The notes beneath the pieces are model-generated. The model was not told where the DNA came from. It saw nothing but the letters and a program-made list of their open reading frames with translations, and ran no database searches. 64,000 nucleotides of DNA, taken from Planktophila grossartii. Its GTDB lineage: Bacteria; Actinomycetota; Actinomycetes; Nanopelagicales; Nanopelagicaceae. The first letter of the stretch is position 1; each line of letters starts with the position of its first letter. Of the stretch, positions 52,334 to 62,542 are shown piece after piece. Both the position numbers and the translations under genes were made by a program. The stretch spans positions 930,001 through 994,000 of the forward strand of contig OZ248345.1 of the NCBI GenBank assembly GCA_965234365.1. The letters run 5' to 3'.

Positions 52334-53836
52334 CTATTGCCCTAAAAACTTTAGAAGAAGTTCGCGCACCTTGGCAGCATCGGCTTGACCCTTGGTCTCT
52401 TTCATGACTGCGCCGATCAACGCGCCGGCTGCAGGTAGGTGTCCCCCACGAACTTTCTCGGCCGTATCAGCTTGTTCCGTACAAACCTTTTCGATTGCAG
52501 CCATGAGCGCGCCATCATCATTAACAACTTTAATTCCGCGCTTAGCAACAACTTCTGATGGCTTTCCTTCGCCAGCAATAACGCCTTCAACAACTTGGCG
52601 AGCAAGTTTGTCGGTGAGGTCACCACTGGCAACTAAAGCAACGAGTTCTGCGACGTCGGCAGGTGTGATCGCAAGATCTGCGACTGCAATATTTTGATCA
52701 TTAGCGATACGTGAAATCTCACCAAGCCACCATGTGCGTGCCTTAGTCGGATCAGCACCAAGAAGAACGGTTGCTTCAACGATATCGAGAACGTCAGCAT
52801 TAATCATCGCTTCCATCTCTTTATCGGGAACGTTCCACTCTTCCTTGATGCGCTTACGACGAAGTGATGGGCGCTCTGGAAGCGTTGCACGAAGTTCTTC
52901 AATCCAAGCGGCCGCGGGTGTCACTGGAACCAAATCTGGATCTGGGAAGTAGCGGTAATCCTCAGCTTGCTCCTTTGAGCGACCTGAGCGAGTGAGCCCA
53001 GTATCTTCTTGGAAGTGACGAGTCTCTTGCTTTACCTTCTTGCCTTCATTGAGAAGCTCAGCATGGCGAATCATTTCACCGCGGATTGCGCGCTCAACTG
53101 AGCGAAGAGAGTTAACGTTCTTAGTCTCTGAGCGAGTTCCAAGAACATCTGAACCAATTGGCTTCAACGAAACGTTGGCATCGCAACGAAGTGAGCCTTG
53201 CTCCATCTTTACATCGGAAACTTTGAGGCCACGAAGGATGTCGCGCAGTTCTGCAACGTAAGCCTTAGCAACTTCTGGGGCGTACTTACCTGTGCCGGGA
53301 ACAATCTTGGTAACAATTTCAACCAATGGGATACCGGCACGGTTGTAATCAAGCAATGAGTAATCAGCGCCGTGGATTCGACCGGTTGCTCCACCTACGT
53401 GAAGTGATTTTCCGGTGTCTTCTTCCATGTGTACGCGTTCGATTTCAATACGGAACTGCTTTGGGCCTTCTTCTGTATCGATTTCAACATCGACATAACC
53501 ATCGAAGCAGATTGGTTCGTCGTACTGTGAAATCTGAAAGTTCTTCGGCATATCTGGATAGAAGTAGTTCTTGCGAGCAAAGCGGCTATATGGCGCAATC
53601 TTGCAGTTAAGCGCGAGGCCAATAAGAATCGTTGATTCAATCGCCTTTTCGTTAACGACAGGAAGTGCGCCAGGGAGTGCCAAGCAGACAGGACATGTCT
53701 GAGTGTTAGGAGCTCCGCCGAATTCGGTAGCGCAAGAACAGAACATCTTGCTATTGGTATTGAGCTCAACGTGGACTTCAAGACCTAAAACGGGATCCCA
53801 CTTAGCAATTACTTCGTCATATGTTGGAAGAGCCAT
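52334..53836 (-). CDS. gatB: Asp-tRNA(Asn)/Glu-tRNA(Gln) amidotransferase subunit B
   Basis: tRNA-binding and kinase subunit of GatCAB, which converts mischarged Glu-tRNA-Gln (and Asp-tRNA-Asn) to the amide. The 500 residues have GLEVHVEL, MFCSC with TCPVCLALPGALPV and the C-terminal YqeY-like domain ending VRELLLKFLGQ. It is coupled to gatA by TAATG. Confidence 0.97.
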   Translation of the reverse strand: MALPTYDEVIAKWDPVLGLEVHVELNTNSKMFCSCATEFGGAPNTQTCPVCLALPGALPVVNEKAIESTILIGLALNCKIAPYSRFARKNYFYPDMPKNFQISQYDEPICFDGYVDVEIDTEEGPKQFRIEIERVHMEEDTGKSLHVGGATGRIHGADYSLLDYNRAGIPLVEIVTKIVPGTGKYAPEVAKAYVAELRDILRGLKVSDVKMEQGSLRCDANVSLKPIGSDVLGTRSETKNVNSLRSVERAIRGEMIRHAELLNEGKKVKQETRHFQEDTGLTRSGRSKEQAEDYRYFPDPDLVPVTPAAAWIEELRATLPERPSLRRKRIKEEWNVPDKEMEAMINADVLDIVEATVLLGADPTKARTWWLGEISRIANDQNIAVADLAITPADVAELVALVASGDLTDKLARQVVEGVIAGEGKPSEVVAKRGIKVVNDDGALMAAIEKVCTEQADTAEKVRGGHLPAAGALIGAVMKETKGQADAAKVRELLLKFLGQ

Positions 53837-55332
53837 TACTTCGCTCCCTTCAACTCAGGAGCCTTTGAAAGAATCGGTGCGCCCCACTTGGATAGAAGCG
53901 CCGCTTCAAGCGCTGATCCTGCTTGGTACAAGCGCTGATCCTGCATTGCAGGTGCCATGATCTGGAAACCAACAGGCAAATTATCTTCATCTGCAAGGCC
54001 TGCAGGTAGTGACATTCCGCAGATACCAGCAAGGTTTACAGGAATAGTTGCAACATCGCCCAAGTACATAGCCATCGGGTCATCGACCTTTTCACCAATC
54101 TTGTATGCCGTTGTTGGCGCAGTTGGTGAAACCAATACATCTGCCTTAGTAAATGCCTTTGCGTAATCTTGAATAATCAGTGTACGGATCTTCTGCGCGC
54201 TGCCGTAATATGCATCGTAATAACCTGAAGAGAGAGCGTATGTACCAAGGATGATGCGGCGCTTTACTTCGCGGCCGAATCCAGCATCGCGAGTAGCGCT
54301 CATAACCGCTTCAGCGGAAGCTCCATCGACATCGCCAGTGCGAAGGCCGTAACGCATTGCATCAAAGCGTGCGAGGTTGGAAGAACATTCAGATGGAGCA
54401 ATTAAGTAATAAGCAGCAAGTGCGTATTCAAAGCTTGGGCAATCTACTTCAACGATTTCTGCGCCAAGGGAAGCTAGTACCTGAAGAGATTCATCAAAGC
54501 GTGTCTGCACGCCCTTCTGATATCCCTCGCCTTGCAACTGCTTGATAACGCCAATCTTCATTCCCTTTACATCGCCGCTCTTTGCAGCGCTTACAACTGC
54601 AGGAACAGGTGCGTTGATGCTTGTTGCATCCTTTGCATCGTGTCCAGCCATAACTTCGTGAAGAAGAGCTGTATCCAAAACTGTTCGACCGAAAGGTCCC
54701 GCCTGATCCAAGCTAGATGAGTATGCAATCAAACCGAAACGTGAAACAGCGCCGTATGTTGGACGAACTCCCACAATTCCAGTCAGCGCTGCTGGTTGGC
54801 GGATAGATCCACCGGTATCCGAACCAACTGCGAGAGGCGCTTCAAATGCCGAAACTGCTGCAGCAGATCCACCTGATGATCCACCTGGTGTACGACTTAG
54901 ATCCCATGGGTTAAATGTGGGGCCGTATCCTGAATTCTCAGTTGATGAACCCATTGCGAATTCATCCATATTTGTCTTACCCATGATGACAACGCCAGCA
55001 TCTTTAAGTTTGCTGACAACAGTTGAGTCATACGGTGGACGCCATCCCTGCAAAATCTTTGAGCCTGCAGTTGTTGGGACGCCCTTCTGTGCGAGCACAT
55101 CTTTAAGTGCAAGCGGAACACCTGCGATTGGAGAAAGTTTTTCACCCTTTGAGCGACGTGCATCAACATCTTTTGCTTGAGCAAGTGCGCCTTCGGAGTC
55201 GACATGCAAGAAAGCTTTTACTTGGCCATCAACTGCAGCAACGCGGTCAAGATGTGCTTGTGTGAGTTCAACCGAAGTTGTCTCGCCCTTTGCGAGGGCA
55301 TCTGCCATTTGGGCAGCAGTCTGATAAATCAT
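53836..55332 (-). CDS. gatA: Asp-tRNA(Asn)/Glu-tRNA(Gln) amidotransferase subunit A
   Basis: Amidase-signature glutaminase subunit of GatCAB. The 498 residues carry the Ser-cisSer-Lys machinery: the lysine in PLALKDVLAQKG (about 78), GGSSGGSAAAV and the nucleophile region GSDTGGSIRQPA. It overlaps gatC by 4 nt (ATGA). Confidence 0.97.
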   Translation of the reverse strand: MIYQTAAQMADALAKGETTSVELTQAHLDRVAAVDGQVKAFLHVDSEGALAQAKDVDARRSKGEKLSPIAGVPLALKDVLAQKGVPTTAGSKILQGWRPPYDSTVVSKLKDAGVVIMGKTNMDEFAMGSSTENSGYGPTFNPWDLSRTPGGSSGGSAAAVSAFEAPLAVGSDTGGSIRQPAALTGIVGVRPTYGAVSRFGLIAYSSSLDQAGPFGRTVLDTALLHEVMAGHDAKDATSINAPVPAVVSAAKSGDVKGMKIGVIKQLQGEGYQKGVQTRFDESLQVLASLGAEIVEVDCPSFEYALAAYYLIAPSECSSNLARFDAMRYGLRTGDVDGASAEAVMSATRDAGFGREVKRRIILGTYALSSGYYDAYYGSAQKIRTLIIQDYAKAFTKADVLVSPTAPTTAYKIGEKVDDPMAMYLGDVATIPVNLAGICGMSLPAGLADEDNLPVGFQIMAPAMQDQRLYQAGSALEAALLSKWGAPILSKAPELKGAK

Positions 55333-55628
55333 TCAGCTTCACCCAAAATCTGTGGAACACGGAAACGTGATTCCTCTTGCGCAGGTGCGCCAGAGAGCGC
55401 ATCTTCAGGAGAAAGACTTGGAAGAACAACGTCGGGGCGTGCAATGTTTTCGAGAGGCTGTGGGTGCGATGTTGCCTTCACGCCAGATAGATTCATCTCT
55501 TGAACGCGCGCTACAGCATCGAGAATCATTCCAAATTGTGATGAGAGTTCGACGAGTTCTGATTCGGTCATCTCAATGCGGGCTAGACCTGCAAGCTTTG
55601 CGACATCATCGCGGGAGAGGCTGCTCAT
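55329..55628 (-). CDS. gatC: Asp-tRNA(Asn)/Glu-tRNA(Gln) amidotransferase subunit C
   Basis: A 99-residue subunit that holds GatA and GatB together. Family pattern: LSRDDVAKLAGLARIEMTE at the N-terminus and later LREDxx-type positions replaced by VVLPSLSPEDAL. It is first in gatC-gatA-gatB, 25 nt downstream of proA. Confidence 0.93.
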   Translation of the reverse strand: MSSLSRDDVAKLAGLARIEMTESELVELSSQFGMILDAVARVQEMNLSGVKATSHPQPLENIARPDVVLPSLSPEDALSGAPAQEESRFRVPQILGEAE

Positions 55629-55653
55629 GGTCGCAGTCTATAAAAAGAGCTCT

Positions 55654-56922
55654 TTAAGAGCGAATCTGCCCATCGCCGGTAACAATCCATGTGGTTGTTG
55701 TCATTGCTTCAAGGCCCATAGGTCCTCGTGCATGCAACTTCTGATTAGAGATTCCGATCTCAGCGCCAAAGCCCATCTGCTCTCCGTCGGTGAAGCGAGT
55801 AGATGTATTGACCATCACCGCAGCGCAATCTGAGAGCGCTATGAATCGAGCAGCATTTGCTTTATTTTCAGTCACTATCGCTTCGGTGTGGTTGGTGCCG
55901 TATTGAGCAATGTGATCGGCAGCAGCATCAACTGAATCAACAACAGCCACATTCATCTCGAGAACACCATATTCAGTTGACCAGTTCTCTTCCGTTGCAA
56001 TAGTTGATGCGATCTTAAATGTGTCAGCAACTTTCTGAGCTGTTGCATCTGAGTGCAAGATGACGCCGGCATCGCTGAGAGCCTTGAGCGCCATTGGCAA
56101 GAAGGTCGGAGCAATTGATTTATGGACCAATAATGTTTCGGCTGCATTGCAAACACTCGGGCGATGTGTCTTTGAGTTGATGAGAATCGGTAGAGCCTTT
56201 TCGATATCTGCAAACTCGTCAACGTAGACATGGCATACGCCTGCGCCAGTTTCAATTGTTGGCACAGTGGCTTCATCAACCACCATACGGATCAGAGCTG
56301 CGCTTCCACGAGGAATGACAAGATCTACTTTGCCGCGGGCAGTGAGTAGAGCCTTCGTTGTCGCACGATCTTCCGATGGAATCAACTGCAGAACATCGGG
56401 AGAAATATTTGTCAGAGCAAGAGCATCTCTCATCACATTGACGAGAATCTCATTGCTATTGCGGGCAGTTGATGAACCTCGAAGAAGTGCGGCATTTCCG
56501 GACATCAAGAGAATGACGGCAGCATCTACAGTCACATTCGGACGTGCTTCATAGACCATTCCGATAACACCGAAAGGAACCGAAATTTGCTCAAGCTCAA
56601 GCCCGTTCGGAAGAGTTGATTTACGAAGCGTTTTTCCAAGTGGATCTGGGAGTGCTGCGACTTGGCGCGCTCCCCCAGCAATCCCTTGAACGCGATCAGC
56701 GGTAAGAAGTAAACGGTCTTGCATCTGTGGGTGCATATCTTCAGCACGCGCATTATTCATATCAATCTCATTGGCAGCGAGAATTTCAGCGCTACGAGAT
56801 TCGATCGCTTGTGCAATTGCCTCAAGTGCTGCCTTGCGTTCAGCACCCGTTGCAGTAGAAAGTGAGCGCGAAGCCTTGCGAGCCTTGAGCGCTAACTCAG
56901 CAACAATTGCTTGGGCGGTCAT
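55654..56922 (-). CDS. proA: Glutamate-5-semialdehyde dehydrogenase
   Basis: NADPH-dependent reduction of glutamyl phosphate, second step of proline synthesis. The 422 residues have the aldehyde-dehydrogenase-like fold with VYEARPNVTVDAAVI, RGSAALIRMV, the catalytic cysteine in PSVCNAAETLL and the C-terminal GLEAMTTTTWIV. It overlaps proB by 4 nt. Confidence 0.97.
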   Translation of the reverse strand: MTAQAIVAELALKARKASRSLSTATGAERKAALEAIAQAIESRSAEILAANEIDMNNARAEDMHPQMQDRLLLTADRVQGIAGGARQVAALPDPLGKTLRKSTLPNGLELEQISVPFGVIGMVYEARPNVTVDAAVILLMSGNAALLRGSSTARNSNEILVNVMRDALALTNISPDVLQLIPSEDRATTKALLTARGKVDLVIPRGSAALIRMVVDEATVPTIETGAGVCHVYVDEFADIEKALPILINSKTHRPSVCNAAETLLVHKSIAPTFLPMALKALSDAGVILHSDATAQKVADTFKIASTIATEENWSTEYGVLEMNVAVVDSVDAAADHIAQYGTNHTEAIVTENKANAARFIALSDCAAVMVNTSTRFTDGEQMGFGAEIGISNQKLHARGPMGLEAMTTTTWIVTGDGQIRS

Positions 56923-58034
56923 AGGAGAACTAAATCATCTCTATGCACAAGCTCGCGCTCGTATTCAGCGCCAAGTGATGCAGCAAGTTCTTTGGTGGAA
57001 CGCCCAAGCATCTGAGGGATTTCTTCAGAGTCGAATGCAACGAGGCCACGTGCAATTACTTTGCCAGCCTTCGATGCTAATTCGACCGTATCGCCAGAGA
57101 TGAAATCGCCTTCGACTGCAGTAACGCCGGCAGGAAGTAGCGAGACACCGCGTTCGAGAATGGCAGTAACTGCGCCATCATCGAGAATCAAGCGACCACG
57201 TGGAGTGGAAGCGTGTGCAAGCCAAAGAAGTCGTGAATTAGCTTTTGATGTGTGCGCTTCGAAGAAAGTTCCGAGGTCGGCACCTGCGATTGCCTCTGCA
57301 GATTCTTTAAGAGAGGTAAGAAGCATTGGAATTCCAGCGCTCGTTGCAATACGTGCAGCTTCAACTTTTGTCACCATTCCCCCGCTGCCCACACCAGCTG
57401 TTCCTGCACCACCAAGGGTGATGGAGTCGATATCTGACATTTCGGCAACGTAACGAATTGGTTGTGCACCGGATTGAGTTGGTGGCGCGTCATACAACGC
57501 ATCAATGTCGGAGACGAGAACAAGTAAATCTGCCTGGATAAGGAGTGCAACTAGAGCTGCAAGGCGATCGTTATCACCAAAGCGAATCTCTTGAGTTCCA
57601 ACTGTGTCATTCTCGTTGATTACTGGAACTACGCCTAATGAGAGAAGTTTTGTCAGAGTTTGCTGAGCATTTGCGTAATGTGAACGGCGCACGACATCTT
57701 CAGTTGTGAGCAAGACTTGAGAAGAGATAACTCCGTGCGCTTTGAACTTCTCGCTGTACTGAGCAATGAGTAAGCCCTGGCCGACAGATGCTGCTGCTTG
57801 TTGTGTCGCTAAATCTTTGGGACGAACTTTGAGTCCAAGTGGTGAAAGACCGGCAGCAATCGCGCCCGATGAGACGACAACTACTTCAGCGCCTCGCCTC
57901 TTAAGTGAAAAAGCTAGATCTACGACTTTCTGTACTGCAGTGGGATCGAGTTCAGAGCCAGCAGATCCTGTGAGCGATGAAGAGCCAATCTTGATAACAA
58001 CGCGCTTGGCGTTAGTTATGGCCTCGCGGTTCAC
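56919..58034 (-). CDS. proB: Glutamate 5-kinase
   Basis: First step of proline synthesis. The 371 residues comprise an amino-acid kinase domain (VVIKIGSSSLTG, VVVSSGAIAAG, INENDTVGTQEIRFGDND) and a C-terminal PUA domain (from about 280). Feedback by proline is known for the family. It overlaps obgE by 4 nt (ATGA). Confidence 0.97.
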   Translation of the reverse strand: MNREAITNAKRVVIKIGSSSLTGSAGSELDPTAVQKVVDLAFSLKRRGAEVVVVSSGAIAAGLSPLGLKVRPKDLATQQAAASVGQGLLIAQYSEKFKAHGVISSQVLLTTEDVVRRSHYANAQQTLTKLLSLGVVPVINENDTVGTQEIRFGDNDRLAALVALLIQADLLVLVSDIDALYDAPPTQSGAQPIRYVAEMSDIDSITLGGAGTAGVGSGGMVTKVEAARIATSAGIPMLLTSLKESAEAIAGADLGTFFEAHTSKANSRLLWLAHASTPRGRLILDDGAVTAILERGVSLLPAGVTAVEGDFISGDTVELASKAGKVIARGLVAFDSEEIPQMLGRSTKELAASLGAEYERELVHRDDLVLL

Positions 58035-59545
58035 TTGTCATTGCTTTCTGTTTCGCTCTCTTCAATCTCATCGAGAGTCAATTTAATCTCAGGGTTATGT
58101 GGTTCTGCAACGTTGTACTCCCACTGGCGAGCAACTTCTTCATCAGAGAGGCGATCGCGTTCGGTTTCAACTGTCTGCCATGCGCCCTCAAGACGTGAAT
58201 CTTCTCCGCGGCGGTGCAAGAAGCCAGCGAGTTGTTCTGCGCCTGCTTCGATAGTTGGCTCCCATTCGAAGACAACTTCGTTGTCGCCAGAACCAATACG
58301 AACTTCAGAGCCAGCAACTGCGCCCTTCTTAAACAATTCCTTTTCAACACCAAGCTGTGCAAGGCGATCTGCGAGGTAGCCAATTGCTTCTGCATTCTTA
58401 AAGTTGGTCTGACGAACCCATCGAACAACTTTCTGTCCGCGCACGCTAAATGATCCGTCGCCATTCTTCTGAACGGTAAATCCTGAATCATCGACAGCAA
58501 CTGGACGCAAGATAATGCGGGTGCGCTCTTCCTTTGCAGCCTCTGCACGTTCGCGCTGAACAAGGCGAGCCATGGAGTAAAGGAGTTCTTGCAAACCTTC
58601 GCGGCTTGCAGCAGAGACTTTATAGACCTCGTAGCCCTTTTCCTTAAGTTGTTCTTCAACCATATCGGCCATAGCTTTGCCATCGGGAAGATCGACCTTG
58701 TTGAGGGCCACAATACGAACGCGATCTTCGAGTCCACCGTAGAGCGCTAATTCATTTTCAATTGCTTCAAGATCATCGATTGGATTACGGTCTGTCTCAA
58801 GAGTTCCGCAATCGAGTACGTGAACGAGTGCAACGCAACGTTCGACGTGGCGAAGGAATTGAAGTCCAAGTCCCTTGCCTTGTGATGCACCAGGAATAAG
58901 TCCTGGGACATCTGCAACGGTGAAGCGCGTATCGCCCGCTTGCACGACGCCGAGGTTTGGAACCAAAGTAGTAAATGGATAGTCAGCAATCTTTGGACGA
59001 GCCGCAGATATAGCTGCAATGAGCGAAGATTTTCCGGCGCTTGGGAATCCAACGAGAGCAATGTCAGCTACTGATTTGAGCTGAAGCGTGAGTTTGCGTT
59101 CTTCGCCTGGTTCGCCAAGAAGTGCGAATCCTGGTGCACGACGCTTTGATGAAGAGAGAGCAAGGTTGCCGAGGCCACCGTGTCCACCGCGAGCTGCAAG
59201 GAATGTTGTACCAATGCCAATGAGATCTGCGATTTGTTCGCCATCTTCATCGTAGATAACAGTTCCGTTTGGAACAGGGAGGATGAGATCTTCGCCTGAA
59301 ACGCCATCTTTGCGATCGCCATAACCCTGGTGACCAGATGTTGCTTTGCGATGTGGCGAATGGTGGAAGTCAAGGAGAGTTGTTACTGATGAATCGACGA
59401 CGAGAATGATGTCGCCACCGCGTCCACCGTTACCACCATCTGGTCCACCGAGTGGCTTAAATTTTTCGCGCTTAACAGAGACGCAACCGTCGCCACCTTT
59501 TCCGGCAGAGGCAAAGAGAGTGACGCTATCGATAAACGATGTCAT
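58031..59545 (-). CDS. obgE: GTPase ObgE/CgtA
   Basis: Ribosome-associated GTPase in 50S assembly and stress control. The 504 residues have the glycine-rich Obg fold (KGGDGCVSVKREKFKPLGGP), the G domain from GFPSAGKSS (166-174) with DVPGLIPGAS and NKVDLPDG, and the C-terminal OCT domain (about 345-430). An acidic tail ends ETESNDK. GAAGGGGAG precedes the ATG. It is downstream of rpmA across a terminator. Confidence 0.97.
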   Translation of the reverse strand: MTSFIDSVTLFASAGKGGDGCVSVKREKFKPLGGPDGGNGGRGGDIILVVDSSVTTLLDFHHSPHRKATSGHQGYGDRKDGVSGEDLILPVPNGTVIYDEDGEQIADLIGIGTTFLAARGGHGGLGNLALSSSKRRAPGFALLGEPGEERKLTLQLKSVADIALVGFPSAGKSSLIAAISAARPKIADYPFTTLVPNLGVVQAGDTRFTVADVPGLIPGASQGKGLGLQFLRHVERCVALVHVLDCGTLETDRNPIDDLEAIENELALYGGLEDRVRIVALNKVDLPDGKAMADMVEEQLKEKGYEVYKVSAASREGLQELLYSMARLVQRERAEAAKEERTRIILRPVAVDDSGFTVQKNGDGSFSVRGQKVVRWVRQTNFKNAEAIGYLADRLAQLGVEKELFKKGAVAGSEVRIGSGDNEVVFEWEPTIEAGAEQLAGFLHRRGEDSRLEGAWQTVETERDRLSDEEVARQWEYNVAEPHNPEIKLTLDEIEESETESNDK

Positions 59546-59599
59546 TTATATTCACTCCCCTTCTAAAGGTTCTTACTTGTAGTTGTTAATGACTGAAAT

Positions 59600-59631
59600 A
59601 AAAAAGCGGACCGCGATAAATGCGGCCCGCT
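59600..59631 (-). terminator. Intrinsic terminator after rpmA
   Basis: Minus-strand stem AGCGGGCCGC / GCGGTCCGCT (59622-59631 with 59605-59614), 10 bp with one G-U pair and a 7-nt loop. It runs into a run of T (59600-59604 and the last stem base). It ends the rplU-rpmA unit before obgE. Confidence 0.85.
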
Positions 59632-59650
59632 CCTTTAAGAGAAACCTAAA

Positions 59651-59905
59651 TTAAACTGCAGGGACTACGTTCACTACGCGGCGACCGCGAGCGCGACCGA
59701 ATTCAACTGCTCCTGCTGCGAGAGCGAAGAGAGTGTCATCCTTACCGCGTCCGACGTTCTTGCCTGGGTGGAAGTGTGTTCCACGCTGACGTACGAGAAT
59801 TTCTCCTGCATTAACTTCTTGGCCACCGAAACGCTTAATACCGAGGTACTGTGGGTTTGAATCGCGACCGTTACGTGTTGAGGAAACACCCTTCTTACTT
59901 GCCAT
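59651..59905 (-). CDS. rpmA: 50S ribosomal protein L27
   Basis: 84 residues, typical of L27 (ASKKGVSSTRNGRDSNPQYLG, QRGTHFHPGKNVGRGKDDTL). The N-terminal tail reaches the peptidyl-transferase centre. No firmicute-type cleavable N-terminal extension. It follows rplU by 25 nt. Confidence 0.97.
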   Translation of the reverse strand: MASKKGVSSTRNGRDSNPQYLGIKRFGGQEVNAGEILVRQRGTHFHPGKNVGRGKDDTLFALAAGAVEFGRARGRRVVNVVPAV

Positions 59906-59930
59906 TTATCTGCTCCCTTAACCGGTTCGC

Positions 59931-60251
59931 TTACTTAGCACCGCTGATTGCGGTGATCTTTACTCGTGTGTGCTGTGCACGGAAACCCTGGCGACGGCGA
60001 TGGCCTGTCTTGTTCTTGTAACGAAGGATGTCGATCTTTGGACCCTTGACTGCGTCGATAACTTCGCCAGTTACCTTCACTGCTGAGAGTGCAGCAACAT
60101 CAGTTGTGACGTTAGCGCCATCAACTACGAGGAGAGCTGGGAATGAAACTGATGCGCCTGCAGCAGCGTCGATGCGATCGACGGTGATGATCTCGCCAAC
60201 AGTGACCTTCTCCTGGCGTCCGCCAGCTTTAACGATTGCGTACATGCTCAT
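59931..60251 (-). CDS. rplU: 50S ribosomal protein L21
   Basis: 106 residues with the L21 pattern YAIVKAGGRQEKVTVGEIITVD and YKNKTGHRRRQGFRAQHTRVKI. It binds 23S rRNA domain I. It is first of rplU-rpmA, with a promoter candidate 66 nt upstream. Confidence 0.97.
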   Translation of the reverse strand: MSMYAIVKAGGRQEKVTVGEIITVDRIDAAAGASVSFPALLVVDGANVTTDVAALSAVKVTGEVIDAVKGPKIDILRYKNKTGHRRRQGFRAQHTRVKITAISGAK

Positions 60252-60317
60252 TGCCTCAGTTCTTCGTATTAGTCATCAAGCTCAATTCACGCGTGAGGCG
60301 TGCTCGAGCAGACGCTA

Positions 60318-60347
60318 AGAGTACGGATTTCGTACCCTCAGGGTCAA
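60318..60347 (-). promoter_or_regulatory. Candidate rplU-rpmA promoter
   Basis: On the minus strand TTGACC (60342-60347) and TACTCT (60318-60323) are 18 nt apart. It lies in the 119-nt gap after rne, with a small GTACG/CGTAC palindrome between the two boxes. Confidence 0.5.
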
Positions 60348-60370
60348 ATTGGGCCATTGGCCCTAAAAAT

Positions 60371-62542
60371 CTAGGCGGTAATGACCCCTGAGCTAGCTGC
60401 CCTGCGGCGGCGCTTTCCCTTGGGAGTTGTGACCGCTTCGGCCTCTTCTGGAGCCTCTTCGTTGAGAGTCTCGTGGAATTCGTGGTCGGTTGCGGTCTCT
60501 TCATCAACATCTGGGTGATGTGCGCTCTGTGAATTTACCTGAGGCATTGGAGCCTTCATCTTCACAGGATCCATATGGATATGAATTCCGCGTCCATTAC
60601 ATGAATCACATGTTGTTGAAAATGCTTCGATGAGTCCTTGTCCGACGCGCTTACGTGTCATTTGAACAAGTCCGAGAGATGTTACTTCTGCAACCTGGTG
60701 CTTGGTGCGATCGCGACCGAGGCATTCGACCAATCGGCGTAGAACTGCATCACGGTTTGATTCAAGAACCATATCGATGAAGTCGATTACAACGATTCCT
60801 CCTAAGTCGCGAAGACGTAGTTGACGTGCAATCTCTTCTGCAGCTTCGAGGTTGTTCTTGGTAACAGTCTCTTCGAGGTTTCCACCCTTACCGATGAACT
60901 TACCTGTGTTGACATCGATAACTACCATCGCTTCGGTGCGGTCGATAACGAGAGATCCACCTGAGGGTAGATAAACCTTGCGATCGAATGCCTTAGCGAG
61001 CTGCTCTTCAACGCGGTAATCAGCGAACAAGTCACCACTACCTGAATACTTCTCAATCTTTGAAACGAGTTCTGGTGCAATCGAACCAAGGTATGAACTG
61101 ATTTCATCCCATGCTTCGTTACCTTGAATGATGAGCTTGCGGAAATCTTCATTGAAGATATCGCGGATTACACGGACAGCAAGATCTGGTTCTGAGAGTA
61201 GAAGTGCTGGTGCGTGGAAGTTTGGATTGACTGACTTCTGGTAGATATCTTCCCATTGCGCTTTCAGGCGCTCGACATCTGCTGTCAGCTCTGCTTCAGA
61301 GACACCTTCAGCTGCAGTACGAACAATGACGCCTGCATCTTCTGGAATAAGTGTCTTCAAGATTGCCTTAAGACGTGAGCGCTCTGATTCAGGAAGTCGC
61401 TTTGAGATACCGCTCATTCCGCCACCAGGAACATAAACAACATAACGTCCTGGAAGTGAAATCTGGCTTGTAAGACGTGCGCCCTTTTGGCCGATTGGAT
61501 CCTTAGTAACTTGAACAAGAACAGGCTGACCTGTCTTTAAAACCATTTCAATCTTGCGCGGTTCAGATTCAGAGATACCTGCAGCATCCCAATTAACTTC
61601 ACCAGCGTACAAAACAGCGTTACGACCCTTGCCGATATCAACGAATGCAGCTTCCATAGAAGGAAGAACGTTCTGAACGCGACCTAAGTAGACGTTACCG
61701 ACATAAGAAACGTTGGCATTACGGTTTACATAGTGCTCAACCATCACGTTATCTTCGATGACAGCAATCTGAATACGGTCCCCCACTTGGCGGACAACCA
61801 TTTCGCGATCAACGTTCTCGCGACGCGCTAAGAATTCTCCATCTGTAATGATGGTTCCGCGGCGACGATATGGCTCGCGGTATTCGCGTGAATCATTACG
61901 ACCGCGATCACGGTCGCGACGGTTACGTGTTCCGCGTTCCGAACGATCACGCGCTGGGCGCTCTGCCTTTTCACGGACTTCGCGGACCTTAACAACTGTG
62001 ACTACACCATCTTCATCGATGACTTCACCTGGTGTAACGCCTTCGCCGGTGGCGCGACGACGACGACGGCGGCGATGTGTTGTGCCGTCAGCGTTCTCAG
62101 TTGAATCTTCAGCTGAATCTTCTGAATCGTTCTCTGAATCTTCTTGTGAATCCACGCCTTCACCGTTTGGCTTACGTCGACCGCGTCCACCACGACGGCG
62201 ACGGCGGTTACGGTTTCCGCGGCTTTCAGAATCTTCTGAATCAGATGCCGCAGCTGGCGCTGAAACTTCTTCCTTATCTTCAGCCTTAGCTGGCTTTGCA
62301 GATTTCTTAGCTGCTGTTTTGCTTGCACGCTTGGGTGCAACTGCATCTGTAGGAGCTGCTTGGAAGATTGGGACTGGAATTGCAGCAGTCTTCTTGGCCC
62401 CAGACTTAGATTTAGCTGGCGGTACAGCTTCGGTAACTTCTGCAGTCGCTTCTGGTGGCTCAGGTGTAGTACCTGCGCTCAGTGATTTCTTACTTGACTT
62501 CTTAACCGCGCGCTTACGCGGTGATTTTGGCTCAATAGCCAT
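60371..62542 (-). CDS. rne: Ribonuclease E/G
   Basis: Endoribonuclease of mRNA decay and rRNA processing. 723 residues with an actinobacterial layout: a long disordered, highly charged N-terminal arm (about 1-245, Lys/Ala then Arg/Gly/Asp-rich), then the S1 domain (YVGNVYLGRVQNVLPSMEAA) and the catalytic core with metal-binding IDVNTGKFIGKG and VIDFIDM. The zinc-link cysteines are CDSCNGRG, and a short basic tail (GKRRRRAAS) follows. It lacks the C-terminal scaffold of E. coli RNase E. It is 190 nt after rodA; that gap shows only weak stems. Confidence 0.96.
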   Translation of the reverse strand: MAIEPKSPRKRAVKKSSKKSLSAGTTPEPPEATAEVTEAVPPAKSKSGAKKTAAIPVPIFQAAPTDAVAPKRASKTAAKKSAKPAKAEDKEEVSAPAAASDSEDSESRGNRNRRRRRGGRGRRKPNGEGVDSQEDSENDSEDSAEDSTENADGTTHRRRRRRRATGEGVTPGEVIDEDGVVTVVKVREVREKAERPARDRSERGTRNRRDRDRGRNDSREYREPYRRRGTIITDGEFLARRENVDREMVVRQVGDRIQIAVIEDNVMVEHYVNRNANVSYVGNVYLGRVQNVLPSMEAAFVDIGKGRNAVLYAGEVNWDAAGISESEPRKIEMVLKTGQPVLVQVTKDPIGQKGARLTSQISLPGRYVVYVPGGGMSGISKRLPESERSRLKAILKTLIPEDAGVIVRTAAEGVSEAELTADVERLKAQWEDIYQKSVNPNFHAPALLLSEPDLAVRVIRDIFNEDFRKLIIQGNEAWDEISSYLGSIAPELVSKIEKYSGSGDLFADYRVEEQLAKAFDRKVYLPSGGSLVIDRTEAMVVIDVNTGKFIGKGGNLEETVTKNNLEAAEEIARQLRLRDLGGIVVIDFIDMVLESNRDAVLRRLVECLGRDRTKHQVAEVTSLGLVQMTRKRVGQGLIEAFSTTCDSCNGRGIHIHMDPVKMKAPMPQVNSQSAHHPDVDEETATDHEFHETLNEEAPEEAEAVTTPKGKRRRRAASSGVITA